A stretch of DNA of 45,055 nucleotides, taken from the IMG/VR virus record IMGVR_UViG_3300025818_000030, positions 1-45,055 of that record; one strand, written 5' to 3'. Shown in pieces: positions 18,223-26,400 of the stretch (positions within the stretch are counted from its first letter, which is position 1; the number at the start of each line of letters is the position of its first letter). The notes under the pieces were generated by a model. That model was given only the letters and a program-made list of their open reading frames with translations, searched no databases and was not told the origin of the DNA. Made by a program: the position numbers and the translations under genes. This DNA comes from a virus.

Positions 18223-18857
18223 GTGTTTTTGAATCCTACCCAATGTTCTGGGCTAACAAGAACAATATCTTCTTTAAGAATAACCCATCCTTCTCGTAAT
18301 TTCTTTTTACCAGAACTTCTTAGAGAGCACGATGGTGTTGTTTTTGACCCAACACTCCCAGAACTAGGCACTCCCCAATCATCTTCAACTAAGGAATTGG
18401 TATATGTAACTCCTATAACTTGCGGAATATTGTCAAAAAAGTTCCAAATAACATTAAGTACTTTTGTTGTTTGGCGATGATGTGCAGATGCGTTGGTGTC
18501 AATCTTTTCTCTCGCTAATAATGCTTTTACATCAAATCCCCCCGGTCCCAAGTAATTTTCTGTTGTCGGATTATCTATCCAAGGCTGGGCTTCTGGAATA
18601 TTTGGAAGAATGTCCGGGTATCCATCGCCACAGGGATTTTCGACTAGGGTTTCATTAGTGGCACACATATACGAGGCAAATGACTCAGCTATACCGCCCG
18701 ATTGATTGCGAACTGGTATGTGATTCCACGGATGAAATTTAGAAATTTTAGCATATTCGTCCACCATCAATTTATTCCATCCATTTACGGTATTATATAT
18801 GGCATCCCTCGTTGTATCGTCCAATGAACAGTTTTGATTTAATTTATATGTTAGCAT
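18219..18857 (-). CDS. putative type II restriction endonuclease-like protein
   Basis: A 212-residue protein placed back to back with a DNA methyltransferase. It has a possible PD-(D/E)xK nuclease core: Pro81-Asp82 in GDGYPDI and, 26 residues on, Asp109-Val-Lys111 in GGFDVKA. An upstream Glu (ESF, near 58-60) could complete the metal site. The length fits type II restriction enzymes. The family is assigned from motif spacing and context, not from clear homology. It starts at ATG 18857 behind AGGAAAA. It may cut host or rival DNA, with the methylase protecting the phage (inference). Confidence 0.6.
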   Translation of the reverse strand: MLTYKLNQNCSLDDTTRDAIYNTVNGWNKLMVDEYAKISKFHPWNHIPVRNQSGGIAESFASYMCATNETLVENPCGDGYPDILPNIPEAQPWIDNPTTENYLGPGGFDVKALLAREKIDTNASAHHRQTTKVLNVIWNFFDNIPQVIGVTYTNSLVEDDWGVPSSGSVGSKTTPSCSLRSSGKKKLREGWVILKEDIVLVSPEHWVGFKNT

Positions 18858-18878
18858 TTATATTTTCCTATTTTTGAG

Positions 18879-18908
18879 TTGACATCCGTTTGTGTTTATT
18901 GATATAAT
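18879..18908 (+). promoter_or_regulatory. sigma70-like promoter
   Basis: Plus strand: TTGACA 18879-18884, 18-bp spacer, TATAAT 18903-18908, in the divergent gap. Transcription should start near 18915, downstream of the first in-frame ATG (18909). This selects the second ATG for the methylase. Confidence 0.8.
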
Positions 18909-18935
18909 ATGTCATTATACAAGGAATGCTATTTT

Positions 18936-19820
18936 ATGTCAAGTAAAAACTACGAATTAGTAACATCTGACAGTTTATCATACTTAGAACAAATGAATGA
19001 CCAATCAATTGATTGCGTAATGACTGATCCGCCGTATGGTATTGACCAAATGGATGGTTCGTGGGATGATGAAAAGATTTCCAAGTCCAAAGACAAAGCA
19101 AAGGTTGTTGGTAATATTCCTGTCGGGATGAAATTTGATCCAGAAACATCTAAGAAACTGGTTGAGTTTCTAACTCCCATTACACAAGAGTTATATCGTG
19201 TGTTGAAACCGGGCGGATTTTGTCTTATGTTTAGCCAATCCAGAAGTTCCCATAGAGTTGGATGCATGCTTGAGGACTGCGGTTTTGAGTTGCGTGACCA
19301 GTTGATTTGGGACTATGGTGCTGGTCAAGGTAAAGCACAGGATATGAGTAATTTTATTAAGAAGAATAATGAACTTACACAAAACGAGAAAGAAACGTAT
19401 TTGCGGAAACTTGAAGGAAAAAAGACTCCGCAACTTACTCCAACATTCGAAACTATTTGGTTAGCTCAAAAACCAAAAGATGGAAAGTTTTGGGAAAATT
19501 ACATCACGCACGGTGTGGGGTTGATTAATGTATTTGGAACACCATCAACAGTGAAGTTTGAGTATAAAAAACCTGCGAAAGATGAAAGAAAAGATACAGC
19601 AAATCATCCAACGCAAAAGCCAGTTGCACTAATGGAAGAGTTAGTCCAAGTATTCACCAAAGAAGATGATGTAATCTTAGACTGCTTCAACGGTAGTGGA
19701 ACAACTGGCGTTGCGGCTATTCGTAATAGCAGACAATATATCGGTATTGATAAGTCAGAAGATTATATAGAAGCGACAAAGATCAGACTTGAAAAAACAC
19801 CGCTGTCATTATTCTTTTAA
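18936..19820 (+). CDS. DNA (adenine/cytosine-N4) methyltransferase, DPPY type
   Basis: A 294-residue amino-methyltransferase. Catalytic motif IV is DPPY at 31-34, near the N-terminus, and the SAM-binding motif FNGSGTTG lies at 251-258. This order (IV before I) is the beta class. The target-recognition part is in the middle. ATG 18936 is used because AAGGA precedes it and the promoter starts RNA after ATG 18909. The divergent neighbour is a putative restriction enzyme, so the pair may be a phage-borne restriction-modification system. It ends convergently with the next minus-strand gene, overlapping it by 4 bases. Confidence 0.9.
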   Translation: MSSKNYELVTSDSLSYLEQMNDQSIDCVMTDPPYGIDQMDGSWDDEKISKSKDKAKVVGNIPVGMKFDPETSKKLVEFLTPITQELYRVLKPGGFCLMFSQSRSSHRVGCMLEDCGFELRDQLIWDYGAGQGKAQDMSNFIKKNNELTQNEKETYLRKLEGKKTPQLTPTFETIWLAQKPKDGKFWENYITHGVGLINVFGTPSTVKFEYKKPAKDERKDTANHPTQKPVALMEELVQVFTKEDDVILDCFNGSGTTGVAAIRNSRQYIGIDKSEDYIEATKIRLEKTPLSLFF

Positions 19821-20029
19821 TGCATACGATAATTCAAGACTAAGACTACATCACCGCCACCGTTTCTCTTGGAGATAGTGAACATTGCAGTAAAGTCAAA
19901 CAATGCGAGATTTTCTGCTTCTTCTTCGCTGTATCCAGCCTCAAAGTAATCTGATGCCAGTTCATCAAGAAACTGAACACGAGCCAGAATATCTTCGTCT
20001 TCAAAGTAGGCTACTGTTGGGTTATACAT
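19817..20029 (-). CDS. hypothetical protein (70 aa)
   Basis: Unrecognised acidic protein (EDEDILARVQFLDEL, EEEAENLALFDF). A start at 20044 is possible, but ATG 20029 is better placed behind GGAG (which is inside the stop region of the preceding gene). It probably adopts a helical fold. It overlaps the methylase 3' end. Confidence 0.7.
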   Translation of the reverse strand: MYNPTVAYFEDEDILARVQFLDELASDYFEAGYSEEEAENLALFDFTAMFTISKRNGGGDVVLVLNYRMH

Positions 20030-20033
20030 TTTA

Positions 20034-20309
20034 TTATGCTCCATTTGGTAGACCGCTTATCAAATCATTCGCCAAAGCATAGAGAAAATCTGGTTCTTCT
20101 TCGAAGACTTCACGGGCACTGCGCCCGTCCAACCTATCAAATGCCGAAATAACATTCTCGTTATTACCGTCTGGTTCAATAGGTAGGACAAGATGAAGAA
20201 TTCGGTTACTAATAAGGTGGTTACAATAAACACGTGGATCAGTTAGAACTGCATCCACAACAGAAATTTTCTCGTTATACTCGTCAAACGTAATGATACG
20301 GTGTAACAT
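20034..20309 (-). CDS. hypothetical protein (91 aa)
   Basis: Unrecognised 91-residue protein, mixed charge, no membrane segment. There is no Shine-Dalgarno; a GTAAATA core lies 5 bases before ATG 20309. Probably also reached from the metallophosphatase transcript. Its stop overlaps the ribosome site of the following gene. Confidence 0.7.
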   Translation of the reverse strand: MLHRIITFDEYNEKISVVDAVLTDPRVYCNHLISNRILHLVLPIEPDGNNENVISAFDRLDGRSAREVFEEEPDFLYALANDLISGLPNGA

Positions 20310-20314
20310 AATAC

Positions 20315-20321
20315 TATTTAC
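20315..20321 (-). promoter_or_regulatory. T4-type late promoter core
   Basis: GTAAATA on the minus strand, 5 bases before ATG 20309. Confidence 0.45.
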
Positions 20322-20325
20322 CCTT

Positions 20326-21036
20326 CTAAAAGATTACATCAACTGACGACAACTTGCCGCCCTTACCAGCACCAGTATCTACGAACACTGCCTTACCACC
20401 TTGCGAACCAACTTTAGTCAGTACATCGTCGCCAACAACTTCGTGACCGACGAACACAGTGTGACCAGCAGGGATATCATCAACCCAATCGTGGATGCGA
20501 ATGGGCATCCCATCATCCTTGAAACCATCAACCTGACCGTAGAACGCCCGACTAACAGCCTTACCCTTACCCTTCTTATCCTTGAACAGAACAACCTTAT
20601 CGTCCAGCATAACAGGGTGGAAGGAACCGTGGGCGAAGGTGAAATCACCCATCGTCGCCCACACAGGGAAGTCAGGAGCCATCTTGTGGAACATAGCCTT
20701 GATGGTATCGCCGCCGGGAGCAGCATCCAACTGAGCCAGAGTCAGGTCCAAACCGTGGGCGATCTTGACGCCATTACCGTTCAAGTGCCGCCACAACTTG
20801 TCATCGTGGTTGCCCATAACAAGGCTAACAGCACCAACGGAAGCCGCCGTCAGAACGAAACCCAGCACCTTATCGGAAGAGGGACCACGATCAGTCAGGT
20901 CACCCAACAGAATGGGATGCAGATTCTTATCACGTGCATCGTTTAGTATATCCATCAGCATATCGAACTCACCGTGGATATCACCGATAACACGGAAGCC
21001 CTTGAAATCTGCCTTGATTCTGTCAAAGTCAAACAT
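20326..21036 (-). CDS. calcineurin-like metallophosphoesterase
   Basis: A 236-residue protein phosphatase-like metallophosphoesterase with all key blocks: GDIHG at 18-22, GDLTDRG at 45-51, GNHD at 75-78, and late hist-containing blocks FAHGSFH and VFVGHEV. It is close in size and order to phage lambda serine/threonine phosphatase and to diadenosine tetraphosphatases; substrate not decidable. ATG 21036 is chosen (GGAG 6 bases before) over 21051. GC content is higher than in the cargo genes. It follows a consensus promoter. Confidence 0.9.
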   Translation of the reverse strand: MFDFDRIKADFKGFRVIGDIHGEFDMLMDILNDARDKNLHPILLGDLTDRGPSSDKVLGFVLTAASVGAVSLVMGNHDDKLWRHLNGNGVKIAHGLDLTLAQLDAAPGGDTIKAMFHKMAPDFPVWATMGDFTFAHGSFHPVMLDDKVVLFKDKKGKGKAVSRAFYGQVDGFKDDGMPIRIHDWVDDIPAGHTVFVGHEVVGDDVLTKVGSQGGKAVFVDTGAGKGGKLSSVDVIF

Positions 21037-21059
21037 TCTTTTCTCCATCAACTATAATC

Positions 21060-21087
21060 ATTATAGTATGGTTTGGGCATATGTCAA
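21060..21087 (-). promoter_or_regulatory. sigma70-like promoter (consensus)
   Basis: Minus strand: TTGACA 21082-21087, 16-bp spacer, TATAAT 21060-21065. It drives the metallophosphatase gene. Confidence 0.9.
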
Positions 21088-21092
21088 GTGTT

Positions 21093-21680
21093 TTATTCGT
21101 CTTCTTCTTCGTACAATGATTCTTCCCACTCTTTCATATCGGGAATATCATCGAAGGGAAACTCTTCTACCAAACGGATAGGATAATACCGAAACTCTTC
21201 GTTTGGCGTAAAATCTGGATCAGCGAACCGTCCATCAGCGTGGGATGCTTTTTGGAACCCACGATAGACTTCCAGCATCTTCGTGTCCAAGTTGACCAGA
21301 TATCCCCATTCACAGAACAGACTATCTCTGGCGAATGGGTTTGAGTTGATCATAATGCCAGCTTCAATGTTCTTTACAAGATCACCCTGTGCGTCCCGTA
21401 GCAACTGATACCAAGTTACTTCGGTGCTTCCACCGACATTTCCATCGTAATACTCTTTGTATTTCTCAATGTAGTCTTCTGTGACGGGTGTTGAGTCGTC
21501 ATCAACAAAGAACATATCCCGTACTTTTTGTTTCAGATCATCTTCTGAAAAGTTCTTGGTGAGATAGCCAATCTGCTCAACAATCTCTGCGCCAAGACCA
21601 GAAGGATAGCTATCATAATGGTTGTATGAGCATTTGACTTCACCATCAACAACGAAACCGCATAGACCACGAGTACCCAT
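21093..21680 (-). CDS. hypothetical protein (195 aa)
   Basis: Unrecognised 195-residue acidic protein that starts MGTRGLCGFVVDGEVKCSYNHYDSYPSGLG. This opening recurs in uncharacterised phage proteins; the near-N-terminal Cys and Gly-rich start recall Ntn hydrolases, but Cys is not at position 2. The tail is strongly acidic (YEEEDE). It starts right after the stop of the 39-residue membrane protein and ends next to the next promoter. Confidence 0.75.
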   Translation of the reverse strand: MGTRGLCGFVVDGEVKCSYNHYDSYPSGLGAEIVEQIGYLTKNFSEDDLKQKVRDMFFVDDDSTPVTEDYIEKYKEYYDGNVGGSTEVTWYQLLRDAQGDLVKNIEAGIMINSNPFARDSLFCEWGYLVNLDTKMLEVYRGFQKASHADGRFADPDFTPNEEFRYYPIRLVEEFPFDDIPDMKEWEESLYEEEDE

Positions 21681-21681
21681 T

Positions 21682-21801
21682 TTACTTGTCCTTATCCAAA
21701 AAGTGGTCGCTAACTTTGACCACGAAAACTGTTAGGTAAGCCGCAACAACGCTGCATACAACAAATCCGGTAAGCATTAGAATAATATGCGAAGTAGGCA
21801 T
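21682..21801 (-). CDS. tiny membrane protein (39 aa)
   Basis: A 39-residue protein that is almost entirely one hydrophobic span (residues 6-28) with a short charged tail (SDHFLDKDK). ATG 21801 overlaps the SprT gene stop as TAATG, and its stop is directly followed by the next ATG. Tight packing on both sides supports a real gene. Function unknown. Confidence 0.65.
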   Translation of the reverse strand: MPTSHIILMLTGFVVCSVVAAYLTVFVVKVSDHFLDKDK

Positions 21802-22145
21802 TAGTAGCACCTTTTCAACAAGAGGTTATTTTCTTCAAACTTTTCACGGAAAGAGTAGAACAGTTCATTATGGTTTCCGCTATCGCCCACCATAAACTGA
21901 TAAAGATGGACCATTTCGTGCGCCAAAACCGATAGGAAATGATTCTTGTCACGAAACTTATTGGTGAGTGAAATAAAGGTTTTCATGTTGCCATCTTCAT
22001 CGATTCCGTAGTGACCGCCCTCGCCCCAAATACCTTGGCGGCGACGGATTTCAACGTATGGCTTTTCCAGTTCGCCATCAAAAAGCATTTCATTTAGTTT
22101 ATTGAACCAAATCTTTGCTTGATGGGCAGAAGGATGAAAGGACAT
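21801..22145 (-). CDS. SprT-like zinc metalloprotease
   Basis: A 114-residue protein with the zinc protease motif HEMVH at 76-80 in a helix (SVLAHEMVHLYQ), as in the SprT/Spartan family. The usual family length is 150 or more, so this is a minimal version. A third metal ligand may be His92. Spartan proteases digest proteins crosslinked to DNA; the phage protein's target is unknown. It is the second gene after a sigma70-like promoter. Confidence 0.8.
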   Translation of the reverse strand: MSFHPSAHQAKIWFNKLNEMLFDGELEKPYVEIRRRQGIWGEGGHYGIDEDGNMKTFISLTNKFRDKNHFLSVLAHEMVHLYQFMVGDSGNHNELFYSFREKFEENNLLLKRCY

Positions 22146-22289
22146 TTATATTTTACCTCGGCAAGCGTTTTTGGAAGCCTTTGCTTTCTTATTAGAAAAC
22201 ACGGCGTGACCACGATTGAACATATGAACCACCGCCATATTGCGGGGTTTACGCTGCTCACGAACCTTGAATTTAACACTTTTAGCCAT
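22146..22289 (-). CDS. small basic protein (47 aa)
   Basis: A 47-residue, very basic protein (16 Lys/Arg/His in a run rich in Asn and Val). ATG 22289 follows GGAGAGAG. The stop is next to the SprT start. It may bind nucleic acid. First gene behind the promoter at 22313-22340. Confidence 0.7.
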   Translation of the reverse strand: MAKSVKFKVREQRKPRNMAVVHMFNRGHAVFSNKKAKASKNACRGKI

Positions 22290-22312
22290 AATCTCTCTCC
22301 ACTGTTATTTAC

Positions 22313-22340
22313 AGTATAGCAGATTAAATGGATATGTCAA
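22313..22340 (-). promoter_or_regulatory. sigma70-like promoter
   Basis: Minus strand: TTGACA 22335-22340, 16-bp spacer ending TGC, TATACT 22313-22318. It drives the small basic gene, SprT and the genes beyond. Confidence 0.88.
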
Positions 22341-22582
22341 GTCTTTTTTGCAGCTTTTTTTCGTGTGGCGGGAACTTTTTTATCGGTTTCAGCGAAATAA
22401 TGGTCGCCTTTTTTGGTCACTTTGATAAGGTCACCGTCTTCGTTGCGAATAAGGGAAATAACTTCTTCTTTCCCAATCCACCGATTTAGGAATCTTGGAA
22501 TCTCGAAAGGGTCAATATCCTTTTTAGCTTTTGCTGTTGTTTTCTTTACAGGTGCTTTTTTTGGTGCTGCTTTACGAGGCAT
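22337..22582 (-). CDS. lysine/alanine-rich, histone-H1-like tailed protein
   Basis: An 81-residue protein with a central folded part (about 24-65) and two tails of Lys, Ala, Pro and Thr (PRKAAPKKAPVKK at the start, RKKAAKKT at the end). Such tails occur in histone H1 and in bacterial Hc1/AlgP-like proteins and bind DNA or RNA without sequence choice. It might compact DNA or alter host chromatin (inference). It is read from 22959-22986. Its last codon overlaps the next promoter's -35. Confidence 0.7.
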   Translation of the reverse strand: MPRKAAPKKAPVKKTTAKAKKDIDPFEIPRFLNRWIGKEEVISLIRNEDGDLIKVTKKGDHYFAETDKKVPATRKKAAKKT

Positions 22583-22600
22583 TTGTTTCTCGTTTGTTCA

Positions 22601-22789
22601 TTACGCACCCACCTGATTGGCCCACGCCTGTTCGTCAGCCCAATCTTCCAGTTGATTGAGGTAATCGTTGATATCCTTCAACGGAACATCAGCGATGTTG
22701 TCGGCATCAGCCACCGTCAGCATATAGCCGGACAGGTTGGCGGGGATTTCTTCGTAAGAAGCGAAGTTGTATTTTTTGCTAATAGCCAT
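22601..22789 (-). CDS. hypothetical small protein (62 aa)
   Basis: Unrecognised 62-residue acidic protein, helical, Trp-containing end (LEDWADEQAWANQVGA). Its ATG overlaps the stop of the preceding gene as TAATG. Part of the operon from 22959-22986. Confidence 0.75.
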   Translation of the reverse strand: MAISKKYNFASYEEIPANLSGYMLTVADADNIADVPLKDINDYLNQLEDWADEQAWANQVGA

Positions 22790-22932
22790 TAGTCAATCCT
22801 TTCCATTTTCTCACGAGCCAAATCTTCTGCCATCGCTTCGGCAATCTTCATCGGAGTACCGTCTTCCAGCAGTTCATCGAGAAACTGCTCATAGAGGTTT
22901 TCCAACAGTGCTTCGTTTGCGTTATGCGACAT
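22789..22932 (-). CDS. hypothetical small acidic protein (47 aa)
   Basis: A 47-residue acidic helical protein (LLENLYEQFLDELLEDG). ATG 22932 is behind AAAGGAG with 7 bases between. First gene of the operon behind the promoter at 22959-22986. Its 3' end overlaps the next gene by TAATG. Function unknown. Confidence 0.7.
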   Translation of the reverse strand: MSHNANEALLENLYEQFLDELLEDGTPMKIAEAMAEDLAREKMERID

Positions 22933-22958
22933 ACTTTTCTCCTTTATCCTATGTTTCT

Positions 22959-22986
22959 AGTATAACATAAAATGGGGGTTTGTCAA
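22959..22986 (-). promoter_or_regulatory. sigma70-like promoter
   Basis: Minus strand: TTGACA 22981-22986, 16-bp spacer, TATACT 22959-22964. It marks the switch point between leftward early-type and rightward late genes. Confidence 0.85.
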
Positions 22987-22989
22987 GTG

Positions 22990-22997
22990 CTAAATAC
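22990..22997 (+). promoter_or_regulatory. T4-type late promoter core
   Basis: CTAAATAC on the plus strand, 17 bases before the gp25 ATG. It begins 4 bases from the divergent early promoter. Confidence 0.6.
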
Positions 22998-23014
22998 GAT
23001 ATAGGAGAAAAAAT

Positions 23015-23398
23015 ATGGCTTTTTATAGAGGTTATAACACAGTCGACGTGACATTTGGTAGCACCAGACTTGAAGATATTGAACTAATCAAGCGTGATTT
23101 ACTCAACCATTTTCATATTCGTAAGGGTGAAAAACTTATGCATCCTGATTTTGGAACGATTATCTGGGATCATCTGTATGATCCACTTACAGAAGATGTG
23201 AAACAGGCTATTGTTGATGATGTAACCAATATAGTCAATAACGATCCACGAACAAATGTCGCAAATGTTGTCCTTACTGAATATGAACTTGGTATTCAGG
23301 TTGAAGTTGATTTGGTTTACCGTGAGTTTGATCTTTCTGAACAACTACTCTTAGAGTTCAACGGAGATACAAACACCGTAACCACTGCCAGATTATAA
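23015..23398 (+). CDS. 25: baseplate wedge protein gp25-like
   Basis: A 127-residue protein of the T4 gp25 / phage lysozyme-like baseplate family (T4 gp25: 132 residues). The conserved middle is present: RKGEKLMHPDFGTIIWDHLYDPL (residues about 37-59, reading in two parts), followed by the alternating strands that end the family. In T4 it binds the sheath start and joins wedge to hub. GGAG lies 8 bases before ATG. Next comes gp6, the order seen in T4-like phages. Confidence 0.92.
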   Translation: MAFYRGYNTVDVTFGSTRLEDIELIKRDLLNHFHIRKGEKLMHPDFGTIIWDHLYDPLTEDVKQAIVDDVTNIVNNDPRTNVANVVLTEYELGIQVEVDLVYREFDLSEQLLLEFNGDTNTVTTARL

Positions 23399-23419
23399 TA
23401 TATGGATATAACCATAATA

Positions 23420-23428
23420 CATAAATAC
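23420..23428 (+). promoter_or_regulatory. T4-type late promoter core
   Basis: CATAAATAC on the plus strand, 22 bases before ATG 23451 of the gp6-like gene. Confidence 0.7.
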
Positions 23429-23450
23429 AATAAATGTAAAGGCTTTATAA

Positions 23451-26400
23451 ATGGGTTCAACGTCAACAAGAAATTTCTCTCTATTTGTCACTTCTGATTG
23501 GAAGCGCGTATACGAAACATTTCGTGAAGCTGACTTCCAATCGTATGACTATGAAACCCTTCGTAAAACGATGATTGACTATCTTCGCATTTACTACCCC
23601 GAAGATTTTAACGATTTTATTGAGAGTTCAGAATATATTGCCTTGATTGATTTGATTGCTTTCTTGGGTCAGTCTCTTGCTTTCCGCACAGACCTAAATG
23701 CCCGTGAAAACTTCTTGGAGACGGCAGAGCGTAGAGATTCAGTTCTCCGCATTGCTCGTATGCTTTCTTACTATCCAAAGCGTAACCAGACAGCACGTGG
23801 TTTTCTAAAAATCCAATCTATCACTACAACCGAGAATGTATTTGATAGTAATGGTTTCAACCTTGCCGATACACCAATCATTTGGAATGATAATACCAAT
23901 AGCGATTTCTTGGAACAGTTTACCATTGTTATGAATGCTGCTCTACAGAGTTCACAACGCTTTGGTAAGCCAGCTTATAAATCTGAAATCAATGGTATCA
24001 AGGTAGAAGAATACCAAATGAACCTTGTTCCAGATACGGTCCCTATATATTCATTTACAACTACTGTGAATGGGTTAAGTATGGACTTTGAGTTAGTGAA
24101 TGGAACATTTTCTGGTCAGAGTTATGTCTATGAGAACCCACCTGTTCCGGGTAATGCTTTCAATATGATTTACCGTAATGATGGTCGTGGTAACGGTTCT
24201 GTGAATAGTGGTTTCTTCATTTACTTCAAGCAAGGAACAGTTCAACAATCAGACTTTACGATTGACGAGAGCATTGAAAACCGTGTAGTAAACTTGAATG
24301 TGGATAATATTGATAACAACGATATTTGGCTTTACAAGCTTGACTCTAACGGTGATGTTGTAACACAATGGACAAAAGTTCCCGCCGTTTCTGGTACAAA
24401 CGTTATCTATAATGACTTGGCAGTTGATACTCGCACACTTTATGCTGTAAACTCCCGTACAAACGACCAAGTTGATTTAGCATTCGGTGATGGTGTTTTC
24501 TCCGATATTCCCGTTGGTGATTTCCGTGTTATCTATCGCACAGGCAATGCGTTGGAGTATAAGATTACCCCCGAAGATTTACAGAATGTTGTGGTTGATA
24601 TTCCTTATTTGAGCAGATACAACAAGCTTGAAACACTTACATTAGAGCTATCACTTGAGTCAACCGTTTCAAACGCCAGTGCTAGAGAAAATCTAAACAG
24701 CATCAAGGCAAAGGCTCCATTGAGTTATTATTCACAAAACCGTATGGTAAACGGTGAAGACTACAATGCCTTCCCACTAACCAAGTTCAATGATATTCTA
24801 AAAGTGAAATCGGTGAACCGTACAAGTTCCGGTATTTCCCGTTATCTGGATGTGCGTGATACAACAGGTAAGTATAGTTCAACAAATATCTTTGCTGACG
24901 ATGGATTATTCTACGAAGAAGAAAGTTCTGGAACATTTACTTTTGAGTTTACAAACGATAACGATATTCTAAATGTTATTATCAATCAGGTTGAACCAAT
25001 CATTGATTCAAAAGCAAGTCTCCATTACTATTATAAGAACTATACCAACTATGACCTTACTGTGAATGGTGTCCAGTGGCTACAGCTTACAACTGGAACA
25101 AACCTAGCCACTGGCTACTTCACTAATAGCAATGGTGATCCGCAGACTATTGGTAGTTATGTTACATCCAACTTGAAATATCTAAAAACCAATACATTGG
25201 TGAAGTTTGTAGCACCGACAGGTTTCTATTTCAAAGAAGATGGAAGTCTTGCTGCTGGAACATCTGGTGATCCTGGTACAAGCGATTTCATTTGGACAGC
25301 TATTACAAGCGTTATTGATGATGGTGCTAACCAAGGTGCTGGTGCCCTTAATGATGGTTCCGGTCCTGTTTCATTGAATGAAATCGTTCCAACTGGTGCT
25401 ATTGCTACAGAAGTTGTTGTTCCATTTACAACAGATTTACCAACCGCATTAGAGAATGATATTATTACCCGTGTAAAACTATTCAAAGAGTTTGGTTTGC
25501 GTTTTGATCAAGATAGCCAAGAATGGATTGTTATTGAAGATGTTGATTTGGATAAGTCAGATACATTCAATCTTGAGTTCACCGGCAACACAAATGCCGC
25601 AGGACTTGATAACTCTTGGTTCATTCTATTCGAGACAGACGGTGAAACATATACCGTGAAGTATCGTACACTTGATTATTTCTTTGAAAGTACATTACAG
25701 ACACGTTTCTACTTTGAGCCTGGTCTAAAAATCTTTGACCCACGAACAGGTCAAACCATCAAAGATAACATTCGTATCCTAAAAGTCAATCCGCAACCAG
25801 ATAGCAACGAAGCGTTCACAACTCCTTATAACCTATCCATTTACGATAACGTTCAAGAAGCAGATGGCTATGTAGATTCTACTAAAGTGAAAGTAACATT
25901 TCCTGACCGTGATGATGACGGTGTTCCAGATAATCCAGAAGTTTTCGACATCATCGTTGCACCGACTATTAATTCGACACAGAAGTTAGCGTTCTTCGGA
26001 AGAATATTGGATAGTGATAACTTTGAGCGTTGGAAACCGATATCCACGACTACAGTGAATGTTGATTATACAACCGAAACACAAATCAACGCTAACCTAA
26101 CACTTTATAATGATGGGCAGATTTTCTACGCAACGACTGATGAAAAGTTCTTTGTATTGGATATCAACTCTGCTGGAACTCGTAGCATTTCAGAATCTAC
26201 TGATTATCGTTCCCGTGTTGGTAGAGATTTATTGAACTTCCAATATACACATAACTCACCAAATGATCGTCGTATTGACCCATCACCAGCAAACTTCATG
26301 GATATGTTCTTGCTAACCAGAGCATATGATGAGGATTATCGTAACTATATTAGCGATACAACAAATACAGTCACTGAACCTACTAAACCAACAAGCTTTG

